Of a DNA stretch of 64,000 nucleotides, positions 13,642 to 26,460 are shown in pieces; within the stretch, counting starts at the first letter, position 1; the number at the start of each line of letters is the position of its first letter. The stretch is from Rhizophagus irregularis (Eukaryota; Glomeromycota; Glomeromycetes; Glomerales; Glomeraceae), in contig NC_089442.1 of assembly GCF_026210795.1 (NCBI RefSeq), forward strand, positions 2,356,001 to 2,420,000, given 5' to 3'. Made by a program: the position numbers and the translations under genes. The notes beneath the pieces are model-generated. The model was not told the DNA's origin. It did no database searches and saw only the letters and a program-made list of their open reading frames with translations.

Positions 13642-15042
13642 ATGTTAAATCGCATTCTTCGTAATAAAGCACAATTATATTTAAAGCGTGACAATCACGC
13701 GTTATTAAGAAGATTTTATACGCTAAATTCTCAAAGAAATACCTCAAGTTTGGTCAAAGGTAATGAGAAAATTCCTAAATTCAGGTTAATGCACACTGAT
13801 ATATACAATGATATACACGAAAAGAGGTCAAGAAGATTTATGTTAATTAGTTGTTTACTGGGTAGTGGAGCTTTACTTTCAATTTTAAATTATATGATAA
13901 AAGAAGGTTTTGTAGAGGAAGAAACGGGAAAAACGGAAGAAGTAAAGAAAGAAACGAACGAAATTTTTGAAGATCAAGAAGATCAACGAAACATAGTAAA
14001 ATTGATTGGTGATCGTGATAAGCCGGCTAAAAGTTATTATTTATTATTTGGACCCCGAGGTGTTGGTAAAACTGTATTAACTACTTTGGCAGCAACAAAA
14101 TATGCTAAAAAAGGAGTGTTGCATATTGAATCATCCGATGAACATAGTTTTACCAAAAACCTCTCTCGAGAAATGAAGAAAATAAATTACTTAGATTATT
14201 TATGGATTACTTGCTTTCCTTATAATTATCCTTATCTTGACTGGGAAAAAGTATTTCATAAATTTGAAAAAAACGCAGAGAAGAAGAAAAGAAATGAAAA
14301 TCACACCCCACTTCTTATTATTGATAATGTATCACATAGTTATTTTCATCATAATATGTTACAAACTATTGCGAAAGCTGCTACGGAACATGACAATTAT
14401 AATGTAATGTTTGTTACGAATGACCAAAAGACGCTAGAATATTTATTGGGTAATTTTTTTCTTTAATTTGACTTTTTTAAATAATGAAATTTTTTTTTAA
14501 TTATTTGTATTATATTCACAGATGGTGATACGGAATCTCGTATGGAAATTATCTACCTCGGAGACTTGAATAAAGACGTAGCATTATCCTATTTACGTAA
14601 ACATAAAATTGATGCCGATACTGCTGAGAAGATATATGAAGTTGTCGGTGGTAGAATTATTGATCTATCACAAGCAATCAACCACTTTGAAAGAAATGAT
14701 GAAGATAAAAATTCTTTAAATGGTATTTATTGACATTATTATTAAATATATACACTAAATATTGAAATTATTATTTTCTTTCTTATAGATTATCTTAATA
14801 TGAAAACTAATTCGATTTTTAAGAAATTGGATAATCATCGTTATAATAAGAGCCATCTCGAGTTCCTGCGAAATCACGCTCATCAGACATTTAGTCGATC
14901 TGAATCTATTAGGAATGGACTTCTTGGTTATGAACTTGATGAACTAGAAAGCAAAAATATATTAACAGTTGCTAAAAACTTAAAATTTACATTTGGATCA
15001 CCAGCTACAAAATATGTTTTTGATAATTTATTACAACAATGA
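13642..15042 (+). CDS. Probable mitochondrial P-loop (STAND/AAA-type) ATPase
   Basis: Three exons, 13642-14449, 14522-14722 and 14789-15042, give 1263 nt and 420 aa in phase. The N-terminus (MLNRILRNKAQLYLKRDNHALLRRFYTL) is rich in R/K, L and hydroxylated residues and lacks acidic residues until later, as in a mitochondrial presequence. A hydrophobic segment follows at about residues 68-90 (FMLISCLLGSGALLSIL). Walker A is GPRGVGKT at about 137-144 and Walker B is LLIIDN at about 224-229. A later VMFVTND fits a sensor strand, and a helical C-terminal part follows (LSYLRKHKID; GGRIIDLSQAI), as in ATPase_2/AAA_16-type NTPases. The inferred role is an inner-membrane-anchored NTPase with chaperone or quality-control function; the substrate is unknown. 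It is transcribed away from the tricalbin-like gene. I do not recognise a named orthologue. Confidence 0.8.
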
Positions 15043-15984
15043 AAAGGTATGAACGACTTGTTTATATATTATTTATTTATTATTATATTATTAATTAGAA
15101 TTGTATCATTTTTTGTCATTTTAAGGATCAAACCAAAAAGGATGTTTTAATTAAATAAATAAATTTACTATTACAGATAATGAATTCAAAATTTAAATGA
15201 TTTAAATTTTAAAATGTTTAAAATGATAAAAGATAATTATATCGATAAAACGAATATATATATTAAAGCATTCTGAGGAATAAACAAATTTCATATGAAA
15301 TTATTCAGACATGTTTGATTGTTGAAATTTTCATTATTTTGGGTTAATTATTCGTGAACCAAACCTAATTAATTAAGCATATACTGTATTGCTTGAATAA
15401 ATGTGATTTTAAAAAAAAAATTTCCTATTTTAATTGGTTCTCTGTGTTACAAAAATGCCAGTGAAAAAAAAATAAGCATAAAAAATGTATAAAAAATTTT
15501 TTTTAAACGGTCGGTTGGTCAACTGTTTGGTCAATTTTTTTTTTTGTTTATTTTCCTTAAAAATTATTCGTATTACTTATATAATATCGATAAATTCCAC
15601 TTTTTTTTTAAAAAAAAAAGATTTCAAAAGCAACTTCTTTTCTTCTTGGAATCTTGAATAATAGATTTATATTTATTTTTACTTATTACGGGTTCTTGAA
15701 ATTTGGTATATTTTGAATTCAAAATAATAGTAGACCTTAGCAAAAAGCTTTTAATCATATAAACGTGTCCTGCTCACAAAAGAATACATATTGACAGATC
15801 TGTCGAATCTTTAAAGATTTTCCATCCAACATAAAGTCTTTAGGGATCCCAAGACAATTATAAATAAGAACTATTGTTCGCGTAAAACTTTTAGCATTAT
15901 AAGATTTGTTAACCTATTTTTATTCGGCTTTTTATAAATACATAACATTATAAACGTCAAAATTCAAACAGAAACAACTTAACA
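15043..15984. other. Intergenic DNA between the ATPase and LRRC40-like genes
   Basis: AT-rich with runs of A or T. It must include the ATPase 3'UTR and the promoter of the next gene on the same strand. No ORF, RNA gene or clear repeat is visible. Confidence 0.45.
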
Positions 15985-18391
15985 ATGCGAAAAACACCAA
16001 CTGGATCTCGTGGGCCACCAAAAAATGACAATACTCTTACCAAACCTAAACCTAAAGGATCGTCACAATTAGCTGGATCATCATCATCATCCAATACTTT
16101 ATCACCAAAAAAACCATCACGAACTTCAAGATCACCATCGCCTTCATCTACAACACCAAGATCTGCGACATCATCTGTTAGAGATGTTATTGCTCAAGCA
16201 AGATTAAAGAAAGCAAATAATAAAGCCGTTCAACAGGAAGAGCAAAACGATGGAGGATCGAGGAGCCTGAATGTTATTGTTAAACAAGCCAAATCTTCTG
16301 GTATGTTAAATATTTTTTTTTTTAATGTTTTAATTAAAGTTTCAATTTTTTAACTGAATTTATCTCGTCAAATTTAGGACGTCTCAATATATCTCATCGT
16401 TCATTAAAAGAGATCCCAGAAGAAGTATGGAGAATGTATGAAATTGATCCAAAAAGTATTACTGTTGATTTCACTGGGAGTTCCTCAGAAGTTTGGTACG
16501 AGCAAGTAGATCTGGTTCGTTTAGTTGCCGCTGATAATATCCTCGAAAAGATTGATAAAAGGATAATTGAGTTTGGTGCATTGACTTTAATAGATGTAAG
16601 TTATGATAAAGTTTTTATAAATATTATTAATATTATGAATTTATTTCATAATATTAATCGTTTATTTTCAAATTTTATCTAGCTTCATAATAATAATTTA
16701 TCAGATCTTCCTGAAGAATTTGGTCAATTACAAAAATTAGGAATACTTAATTTATCACATAATAAATTTAGCAAACTTCCAGATTGCTTAACATCTCTTA
16801 AATCCTTAGTGGAATTACAGATATCATCAAACAATCTTTCAGGTGTATTAGACCCAACTTTTGGTAACTTATCTAAATTGGAAACTCTAGATATTTCACA
16901 AAATGGAATTACTGGTTTACCATTGGAAATTTCAAATTTAAAAAATTTAAGAAAACTTAATCTTTCAAAAAATAAATTAAAAGAAATTCCTGGTGCAGCT
17001 TTAAATGGAATGACATATTTAGAAGAATTAGAAATTGGCGAAAATCAGCTTGAAATAGTTTTTAAAGATTTGGATGGTCAAACTGTTAATCTATCATCTT
17101 TGACAAGGTGATATTTTCATTTACTCATTTTTTTTTTTCATTTTTCTTCGAAAATTTTTATTTATCTTATTTATTAATTAATTTTTTTTAATACGATTAT
17201 GAAAATAGATTGAATGTTCGTCAAAACAAATTAAGAGCTTTAGATGAATCACAAGATTCAACAATTTTTCATCCATCAGTCAAATTTCCAAAACTTAAAG
17301 AATTACTTGTTTCACTAAACAGAATTGAATCTTTTGGTCCTTTATTACATACAACACCAAATCTTGAAATTTTAGATATGGGAGATAACAAATTTTCAGA
17401 AATTCCTGAAGGATTGGTTGCATTAAAACATCTTAAAAGATTGGATTTAGGTAATAATTCACTAAAACTTTTACCCGCTGAATTGGGTTTATTATCTTTA
17501 GATGTTTTGGTATGGGAAGGGAATCCTCTTAAAAATGTCTCCAAAGGACTCAAGTCTACGGCTGCATTATTGAAATCATTAAAGGATAAAGTTACTACAG
17601 TTGGTAAGTTTGTAATATTGAAAAAAAAATATATTTGTATGTATGTTTTTAACTGAATTTATTTGTTTTATTTAGACCTTAATAATATGGAAGGTCCTAC
17701 AATTCCTGAATCAGGTCAACATCCTGGACGATTAGGAAAAACTTCAGGAGCTTTAGGAAATATTAGTCAACAAGGAGTAGCATCTAAATCTTTAGATCTT
17801 TCAAAGAAAAGTTTATCTGATATATCTCAAGAGGATTTGGTTGAACTTACATTTGAACCCACAACAGTTTCATTGTCATTTAATACATTCCAAGCAATTC
17901 CGGTTGGATTTAAAATATATCAAAATACAATTACAACTCTTCAATTGGATCATAACAAATTTACTTCTTTCCCATCATTCGATGATCCTTCCATAGTTTT
18001 TTCAAATATTAATACATTGGATTTATCAGCGAATCAACTTACTTCTTTACCTGGCGAATCTGATCATACAGCATTTCCAAATTTACAAGTTCTTAATGTT
18101 AATAACAACCGTATAGCTGAATTACCAACAAAATTACCTTTTCCCAAACTTCTAACATTTCTCGCTGCCTCTAATAGTTTAACTTCAATTACTCCTTCAA
18201 CTTTTGAAAATATGGAAGTTGTTGATCTATCAAATAACAATATTGGACATTTACCTCCAACGTTAGGGAATGTTAGAAGTATTAAAACTTTATTGGTAGA
18301 AGGGAATTCTTTTAGAGTGCCAAGATATACCATTGTTCAACAAGGCACTTCTGCTGTAATGGAATATTTACGTGATAGAATTCCCAAATAA
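15985..18391 (+). CDS. LRRC40-like leucine-rich-repeat protein
   Basis: Five exons, 15985-16300, 16378-16595, 16683-17107, 17209-17603 and 17676-18391, sum to 2070 nt and 689 aa, all in phase. The first 100 residues are basic, Ser/Pro-rich and probably disordered (LSPKKPSRTSRSPSPSSTTP). A leader segment (LNISHRSLKEIPEEVW) opens a long array of 23-residue plant/SDS22-type LRRs such as LNLSHNKFSKLPDCLTSL, LDISQNGITGLPLEI and LNVNNNRIAELP. The layout, with a break around GPTIPESGQHPGRLGKTSGAL before a second LRR block, is that of LRRC40 proteins. The protein ends in VMEYLRDRIP, a typical LRRC40-family end. It is probably a cytosolic or nuclear protein-interaction scaffold; the partner is unknown. 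Confidence 0.87.
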
Positions 18392-18707
18392 ATATAGAAC
18401 AAATGAGATAATATATACAATATTATGTTGAGTAAATAGATTTTTTTATTATGATGTGTACAATAACTTAACTATAGATAGACCCTTGTAATGATGCTAT
18501 TATTCATTGTACACTTTATCACTTTATTATTTATATTAATCTTCACTTATTTTTATTTTTATTTAACATTAAATATATAAATTAAACAAATAAAAATAAT
18601 AACATTTGGAGTTAATTGGATTAAAGAACGTAAATCAATAAGATATAAAAAAGTTTTTTTTTATTAAGGTTTAAAGAATAATTAAAAACATATTATAAAA
18701 TAATCGT
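18392..18707. other. Shared 3' region of convergent LRRC40-like and RPL15 genes
   Basis: AT-rich 3'UTR sequence for both genes. A TTTATT at about 18659 reads AATAAA on the minus strand, about 45 bp past the RPL15 stop codon, and is a plausible polyadenylation signal. Confidence 0.5.
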
Positions 18708-19443
18708 TTAACGATAACGACGAAGAGAAAGTGTGTTTCGCCTGAGCCAACTGGCATAACGACCACCACCTTTTGTCTTGTTGAAACGATGACCTTTTCC
18801 AATACCACGATTTTTCTTGCCAATACTAGTAAGACCGCGAGCTTCACGGTGTTTATGTTTAACAGAAGCAATCCAATTAATTCTAGGATCACGACGAATA
18901 GCTTTATGTTGAGGATCAACAAGAATAACTTCATAATATTTATAAGTAGAATCCTAAATATATATACAAGTATTGTAATTAGAATATGTTCATTAAATTT
19001 AAATAAAGTATTAATTTGATATTAAATTACTTGATTAATCCAATATGAATTCAAAACACGTAAATTGCTACATCTACGACCAATACGTTCTTCAGCTGTC
19101 GCTTTAAGAGAACGTTGATATTTAAGTTGATTCACACCCTGATTGACTGGTTTACCATAAGTAGCACCTTTTGGTACTGGTCTCTTACGACCACCACGAC
19201 GAACACGAATTCTGTAAACAACGTATCCTTGTTTTGCCTATATATATAGAATATATAATCAATATCTTGTAAAGAATTTGATAATAAATATAATAATTAA
19301 ATTTTTTTTTTAACCCACCTTATAACCTAATCTACGAGCCTTATCAGGTCGAGATGGACGAGAAGCTCGATGAACAACATTCAATTGCCTAAAATTTATT
19401 TATTTTTTTTTTGGTTTTCCGATGTGTATATATATGTGTGTAC

Positions 19444-19475
<32 letters not shown>

Positions 19476-19964
19476 ATTTGATTTTGTGATGGGTATTGTA
19501 ATAGTGATAAAAAGAAAAAAGAAAAAAAAAAGACCATACCGTATGTGGGATATATTTTAATAATTTATTATTATAATTTGGTTCATTGGCAAATGAAATA
19601 TTTTTTAAAATGTTCCATAATTTTGTTTATCCCAAAACAAAACTTTTTTTTTAAAACATGGAAAAACATTTTTATTTCATTGCCTAAATTTTTCCTTGAT
19701 AATTGAGAAAAAGATAAAATAAGAGGGAAATGGAAGGGTAGACTACCTGTACTCCCAACATCTTACACGAAGTAAGAAACGAAGGACATCAGACTGCTTC
19801 TTCTTGTAAAGTTCTTCAAGATATTTATAGGCTATTTAAAAAAAAAATATATTTTTTTTTTTTGGTTAAGAAATCAATATAATGCAATGTATACATATTA
19901 TTAAATCAAAAAGAAAATATATATATATATGTATATAATCTTTTTTTTAATACGTACCACCCAT
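18708..19964 (-). CDS. RPL15: 60S ribosomal protein L15 (eL15)
   Basis: Structural protein of the large ribosomal subunit. Five coding exons in minus order, 19964-19958 (7 nt, ATGGGTG), 19831-19747, 19388-19319, 19237-19031 and 18953-18708, total 615 nt and exactly 204 aa, the usual eL15 length. Recognisable blocks run in order: [138 protein letters not shown] and [19 protein letters not shown]. The tiny first coding exon and introns of 69-370 nt are normal for ribosomal protein genes. A (TA/TG)n microsatellite lies in the intron around 19425-19480. Confidence 0.97.
19425..19480. repeat. TA/TG microsatellite inside an RPL15 intron
   Basis: Alternating TATATGTGTGTACATATATGTATA-type sequence followed by about 10 TA units, wholly intronic. 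Confidence 0.7.
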
Positions 19965-19970
19965 GTTGTC

Positions 19971-20187
19971 CTAAGCTCTTGAACTATAAAAAAAAAATTC
20001 GTTCAAGTACAAAATTATTATTATATTTGAATTTAATTTTAAAAAAAAAAAATTTCTCGTAAGAATAATTGAAAAAAAAAAAAGTTAAAATTCTTTATAA
20101 TCAAATTAATTTCTATTCAAGAATTTTTTGTTTCTTAAAAAAAAAAACAATAATATATATGATAAATATTAAGAATTAAATATTTAC
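19971..20187 (-). other. RPL15: Probable 5'UTR intron of RPL15
   Basis: On the minus strand a donor AAAG|GTAAATA at 20188/20187 and an acceptor GCTTAG|GACAACATGG at 19971/19970 bracket AT-rich sequence, ending six bases before the start codon. Leader introns are common in ribosomal protein genes. The transcription start would lie upstream, near 20.2-20.3 kb. Confidence 0.6.
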
Positions 20188-20214
20188 CTTTAATTAAGAC
20201 GAAGCGATGGATAG

Positions 20215-20862
20215 AGAAGGAAGATTTCAATTTTCGTGTTTTTTTGATTATAAAAAAAAAAATTTTTCAAATAATCAACCAATTAAATTCCAGATCATAA
20301 TCCAGGCCGAGATTAAAATTCAATGGGCCAATTTTTTTTGATTACCAGGATTAACCAAGGGATTAAAATGTAAAATTTATTGTAAAATTTGAGAACTTGC
20401 GGAATGATCAGTCTTTTTTTTATAATACAATTTTTTAATTATAATAGGTCATGGCAATATTTGTTATATTTAATTATGACAATTGGCAAAATTTAAAATT
20501 TTTTTTGTATCGGTATCAGTATTAGCAGTATTAGGTTGTTTAGGTGGTTTAACTCATTATGTATAAAGTTCACCATAAAAATAAAAATTTCATTTATTTT
20601 GTATGATTCATAAATATAAAAAATTGTCCATTTGAAAATAAATAAATAATGAATAATTTACAGATAAAAAAAAAAAGAAAATATGATAAATATAAAATAT
20701 AACATTACTAAAATGTTTTTAATATAAATTAAACCATCTTTTTCAAAACCATCATCTCAGGATACAACTTATAACAACATTTCAAATTTAATATAATAAA
20801 TATAAAAAACTATTATACAAGAAATTTAAATTAAGAGTACTAACTATATATATATATATAAT
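20215..20862. other. Intergenic DNA upstream of RPL15
   Basis: AT-rich sequence that should contain the RPL15 promoter and the 3' end of the neighbouring LRR gene, both on the minus strand. No ORF is supported. A short (TA)n tract lies at about 20847-20861. Confidence 0.45.
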
Positions 20863-22782
20863 TTAGATACGATCAGAGGAGGAAAATTCTCGATCGGTAG
20901 ATTCAGTAGGCCAAAGCCTAATATCAGATGTTAAAGGATAATAAGCGGTAAGAGCTTTAGTTAAAAATTGTTCCTTGGTAGAACCCAAAGTAGATTTTTT
21001 CATAGCATAATTAACAATATCTAAAATTTGATCACCAGTTAAAACATGCTTTGTATCTAAATAAGAAATTATATGTTCTTGTATTTCAAAAGGCAATTTG
21101 GTAAATATTTTCTTTTTTGATTTTTTTGATTGTTTTATAGATTGCCTTTTAGGAGAAGGAGGAGGAGAAATCAATGGGGAGGTTAAAGGAGCCAAGAAAG
21201 GAGTATTCATTAAAGGCGACATCATAGGAGACATCATAGGAGACGTTATAGGGGAAATTAAGGGAGAAGTTGAACAAGAAGAAATTGGTAATTGTTGTTG
21301 TAAAATAGGATTTAATAAAATTCTTGATGCTTTAAGAATATTACAAGCAGTATTGTATTTTTCTTTTTGTAAGAGATGATTACGAGTAAGAGATTTTTGT
21401 ATGGAATTACTGATGGATTCCCATTCAGCAAAATTATAATCCAATTGTACGCCTTTTAAAGAAGTATTAAATTCTAAAGCATTAGCTAACATTAAATGAC
21501 CATCAACACCCATATTAGAATTCTTATTAAGAGAAATATTTTGTAAACCAATATTTAATCTTAAAGATTCAGCTATAGCTTCTATACCATCCAAACCTAT
21601 ACTACATTGAGAAAGAATGATGGATTCCAAGGAAGTATTTTTATGAAAACCTTTAAATATCTCTTTACAACCTTCATTACCAATAGTATTTTGAGATAGA
21701 TTAATAGCTCTTGGTATATTATGATTTTCTAATAATTCACCCAATGCTTTAGAACCTTCAATATTTTCATTTGTTCCAATACTATTAAATTCGAGATCGA
21801 TATAAATTAAAACAGAATTTTTTAGTAATGAATTAGAAATATATTTTAACCCATCATCTTCAATATTGTTTCTTGGTATATAAAGATGAGTTAAAGTTTG
21901 ATTAATTTCTAAAGAATCAGCCAAATATTTAGCACCTTCAGCTGACATATTATTTATATCAAGACTTAAACTAGTTAAAGAAACATTAGTTTTAAGAGAA
22001 TCAGAAATATCACGAACTCCTTCTCTTTGTAAATTATTACTACCCAAATGAATATATTTTAAATTATTATTAACTTTCAACATATCAGCAATATGTTTAC
22101 CTCCTATAGCATTTAATTGATTTGATTCTAAACTTAACCTTTCAACGGAATTATTTATCATTAAAGCCTTTGAAATACTTTTTGCACCATCAGAACCTAT
22201 ACGATTAAAAGCCAAATAAACTTGTTTTATATTATTATTTTTTTTCAATAATTTTCCCAAATATTTTGCTTCATTATCAGTTAAATGATTACAAGATAAA
22301 TCCAATATTTCAACGGTAGTATTTTTTTGTAAAGAATCCAAAATAACTTTAACAGAAGAACCGAATAAATGATTTCTCCCTAATCTTAAATTACGTACAT
22401 TCGTAATTTTATCAGCCTTTAATAATCTTGATAATATTTTACATTCATTATAAGATAAGTTTAAATCTAAATATGATAAAGTTTCAAAAACTGGAGTAGC
22501 AACACCATCATAACTTTTAATTAAATCATCAACATCTTTTTCAGTTATTTTATGTAATGTTCCTTTTATTATATGATTTTGTATTTGAGTTAATCTTAAA
22601 TATGATGATACCAATTGATGTCCTTCATTCGTTAAATATTTATCCATCGGTATTGTAGTAATACTTTGAAGTCTGTTCGCCCAACTTCCTTTTCGTTTCT
22701 TGTGAAAAGTTTCTTGTAACGAAAGAGTTCGTGGTAAACCCAATGAGGATACACCCATCGACGAAGACCTTTTCTTGAACAT
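20863..22782 (-). CDS. Ribonuclease-inhibitor-type leucine-rich-repeat protein with F-box-like C-terminus
   Basis: Single intronless frame of 639 aa. A basic N-terminus (MFKKRSSSMGVSSLGLPRTL) is followed from about residue 85 by 12 or more RI-type LRRs of 27-29 residues, with the pattern LRLGRNHLFGSSVKVILDSL, LDLSCNHLTDNEAKYLGKLL and LSLESNQLNAIGGKHIADML, as in NLRC3- or RanGAP-like repeats. After the repeats a low-complexity stretch alternates S-P with hydrophobic residues (ISPITSPMMSPMMSPLMN), then a basic patch (KRQSIKQSKKSKKK). A C-terminal domain begins LPFEIQEHIISYLD, which resembles an F-box helix. There is no NACHT domain. It is probably an adaptor or ubiquitin-ligase substrate receptor, by inference. 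It is a likely member of a large expanded LRR family in this lineage. Confidence 0.85.
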   Translation of the reverse strand: MFKKRSSSMGVSSLGLPRTLSLQETFHKKRKGSWANRLQSITTIPMDKYLTNEGHQLVSSYLRLTQIQNHIIKGTLHKITEKDVDDLIKSYDGVATPVFETLSYLDLNLSYNECKILSRLLKADKITNVRNLRLGRNHLFGSSVKVILDSLQKNTTVEILDLSCNHLTDNEAKYLGKLLKKNNNIKQVYLAFNRIGSDGAKSISKALMINNSVERLSLESNQLNAIGGKHIADMLKVNNNLKYIHLGSNNLQREGVRDISDSLKTNVSLTSLSLDINNMSAEGAKYLADSLEINQTLTHLYIPRNNIEDDGLKYISNSLLKNSVLIYIDLEFNSIGTNENIEGSKALGELLENHNIPRAINLSQNTIGNEGCKEIFKGFHKNTSLESIILSQCSIGLDGIEAIAESLRLNIGLQNISLNKNSNMGVDGHLMLANALEFNTSLKGVQLDYNFAEWESISNSIQKSLTRNHLLQKEKYNTACNILKASRILLNPILQQQLPISSCSTSPLISPITSPMMSPMMSPLMNTPFLAPLTSPLISPPPSPKRQSIKQSKKSKKKIFTKLPFEIQEHIISYLDTKHVLTGDQILDIVNYAMKKSTLGSTKEQFLTKALTAYYPLTSDIRLWPTESTDREFSSSDRI

Positions 22783-25700
22783 TTTTAATTATTATTATTA
22801 GAAGAAAAAAAGTAGTAGTAGAATGGTAGTAAGAAATAGTAGCGTATTATTTTCTCGTTTTTTTTACGCGTTTATTTTTTTATTTCAGACTCAAAAATTA
22901 TGAAAAGGTTTAATAAGTGGTTTTTTTTCTTTATAAATTATTTTTTTTTTTAAGCTCGAAAAAAAAATATTTTTTTTTTTTTTCGAAAAAAAAAAAGGTA
23001 TTTTGTTGAGGAATGAATAAAAAATCCATACAAATTTTATACAAATTTAAATTTTTTTTATTATTATATTTTATTTTATTTATATCCTAAAAAAGGCAAA
23101 TTAAAGGGACAATAAATAAAATAAAATTTTAGTTTATAAACTATTATGCACGTGCGTGGCTCATCCCGTATCCTATAAATAATAAAATAATAAATAGTGG
23201 ACGGTGGACGTAAGTATTTTTACAAAGAAAATCATGTGAAAAAAAACAAAAAGTTTGTTCTGTTTTTCCGTTATTAAAAATAAAAACAAAAATCTTTTAC
23301 TATTTTATTTTCTTCGACATTTTCTTTTCTATCTTTGAAAAAAAAAATCGGAGGGAAAAAATATATTTTGTCACATGTAACAATTAATGAACCGGGTAAT
23401 TGTCCGTTCATTATCAAAAAATTTTAAAATTTTTATTTGATCCGACAGGTGACTTATTAATATTATGGTTAGAATTAAAATTGAAATATATTAACAACAA
23501 TAATAATGCACCACAACCATCATATATTCATCTCTCATTTTACATGACATCATGTAAAATGTCGTACGGGACGTATCCGCTTTGGTGAAATTCATTCGAA
23601 TCCCTTGTGTTTAATTAATTACTTTTTTGCTAATGTCGTATGTTATTTTTTTTTTATTTGGGGAATTGGGGGGGAATAATATCTATAAATGATTTTTTTT
23701 ATGTTTACCGGGTATTTTTTCATTCTAATAAATGACTTTTTTTAATATGGAATAACCGTATTATTAATCATCATCATACTATCAGCTATAACTTTAACTT
23801 TAATTATTTCAACTTTCGGAGTTATGAAATTTGAAATCTTTTGATTCGTCAATTTAAAAAGAAGGTTTTTTTTTTATTGTTTTTATTGTTTACTTTTACT
23901 TATTTTTTCATTCCCACAGATCATGTAATTTGACGTATCTAAAATAATTAATAAATTTTGTATCACATTGTTAATTTTTGAACGGATTAGCAGGATCGAA
24001 GGAGAAAACTAAAGAACATTCTAAATTTAGAAATTCTAGAATTTTTTAAAGTAGTTAGAACAATTAAAAAACTCTTTTAATTTTTATAGAATTCTCAAAA
24101 GAATATTAGAACAATGATTTGATCGAAACCACTTGTTTTGTTTGATCAGGGTATCCAATCCTTTCACATAAAATTGTCACACGATAAAAACAATTTTTTT
24201 TTTTTTTTTGTGGGATTATCAATTATATACAATTAAAATAATTGAAATACAATTATTTATTATTATTAAAATTTAATTTTTGTGGCGAAAAATTTTTTTT
24301 TTATTGATTGTGATTTTTTATTATATTTAGAAATAATAAAAATAATAACTAAAGGCAATCTCCGATAGTCCGATCATATATTTTATATATATATATTTAT
24401 TTTTTTTAAAAATTTTCAAATCAAATTTGGTTTAAAATGTATATATTTATATTTATATTTGTTTAATATATCCATAATTGTTCAATTTTTATTTAATCGG
24501 TTTTAAATTCCGAAAAAAAAACAAAGAAGCCACTTTTAGCAGGATTTATCCTTAAAATAATGAATCATCCGAATTCTTTTTTAGAATTTTGTGAAAGCAA
24601 ATCATCTATTTTTGGTAAGAGTACAAAAAACGTGTTTCCATAAAAAAAAAAAGGTACCAAACAAAAAATCATGAGAGATCCACTTTAATTAATGACGTTT
24701 TACATATTTGCATTATAACATTATAATTACAGTACATTTTACTTGATAATATCCCGGACAAAAGAATTAAAATTCGGGCTGAAATTGTACTTTATAATAT
24801 TAAAAAACGCCTTAAATAACAAACGCAGTATGACGCTAAAGAATAATAATAAACAAAAACAAAAAGGTTTTAACCGGATTAACCCCACAAACTTATGATT
24901 TAAAACTTGAATATCGCCAAATTCGCCAAATTGAACTTTAAATTTGCCAACTTGATTGCCAATCACATGCCATTTTTTGTACAGTAAATTAGGTTTTTTT
25001 GATCAATCTATTTGTTTTTGTTTATTTATTAATAATAATAAAAAAAAGATATGATTTTATCAAGAAAACACAAAACGGTAAAACTTTTTTTAAAATTATT
25101 ATTGTTATTTTACTTATTTACTAAAAAGAATTAAAAATTTTATTGTTCTCATAAAGTTACTGGCCATGTTAATCTTACGTGTAGTACGGGATGTACGCCA
25201 ACGTAAAGTGGAATCTTGAATTGGTGAGAATTTCACGTGATTATTAATTCTTTTTTATTAGAGATTTCAACCTTTCCACTTTTAAAAAGTCCCATGTAAT
25301 AAATAATAATACAGGACTTTCGGGCACCTCAATTGATAGACTATCAGAAAGTTTCAAAGAGTTCGGCCTTCGGGTATTTCCTATTTTGATGAACAAAAAA
25401 TCTCTTTTTTTTATCCAATGATTCAATGATCTTCAAAATTGATAGAAAATGCTTAATCATTAGTATAACAAAAATAAGTTCACAGCAGAATTATTATTAT
25501 GCAAGAAATTTTTAATTGTCCTTTAAACTTTTTTTTTCAAGTTATCATTATCAAATTCGCTGTTTAAAATTTGTCAAACTATAAAAAAAAAAGTCATGCT
25601 CTCGTTGATATGATATTTGAACACAATGACAATACGATATCTGATATACATATACATATTATACAAATATAAAAACATATACTCCATATTACAATTTACA

Positions 25701-26460
25701 ATCATTTATATTTCACATGTATTTTAATAAATCTATCTTTATGGATGATAACAATTATAATTAGTTAATTTACAATACTACTTGATGAACACGCGATACA
25801 ATGAATTCATATGATGTACGGAATGTTGCCACAATTATCGTTAATTTCGGCCAAAATGATCATCAATCTGCTATATGAGCCGAAATTAATTATAGAGATC
25901 TGCGATATTTTAAATTAGAGAATTATTTACGTAACTAATTTACCTCAGCATCACCGTCACTTTTTCCGTCTATGTGGCTTTTGGCCTGCATTACGGCATT
26001 AAGAAATTGGCTATACGAATAAAAGCAAAAAAATATGATATCATTAAAAAAAACTGTTCCTAAAATACTTATATAAAATAGGAAATGCAAAGGATGTACT
26101 GTAATATGGTCTATGATCACATGATAGCTTAAATACATGATTATCTATATTTATCATTTAGTAAATTTAGATATATAATGTATAAATCATAATAAACTTT
26201 TTTGGCCAAAATCACCTTTTTTTGCTAAAATTCAAAAAATTGTTTTTACAAATATCTTGGCATCCAGTGATCTAATTTTAATCATATGGGCTGATTTGTT
26301 TACTCTGCATTAAGAAGAATTATTAATTGATTTTCACAATTTTCGTTACTCAAAATTGTTTTGTAATACCAAAATATCATATAAAAGATGGTATCATAAT
26401 AGATATTTTCAAACAATAAAAATAATTATTTTATGTCAAAATTTGTATTACCATCTTTAG
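22783..26460. other. Long AT-rich intergenic region
   Basis: About 3.7 kb of very AT-rich DNA with many A or T runs of 8-15 bases. No ORF on either strand has coding character. A short perfect hairpin (23536-23561) is the only clear local structure before repeat relics begin at about 26.2 kb. The first few hundred bases should include the promoter of the minus-strand LRR gene. Confidence 0.5.
23536..23561. repeat. Perfect 12-bp hairpin
   Basis: CATTTTACATGA and TCATGTAAAATG are exact reverse complements separated by 2 bases. It lies in gene-free DNA, and its function is unknown. Confidence 0.6.

Noticed and set aside
18671-19019. ORFs overlapping the RPL15 last exon
   Set aside because: The eL15 reading accounts for the sequence to the residue; these are other frames.
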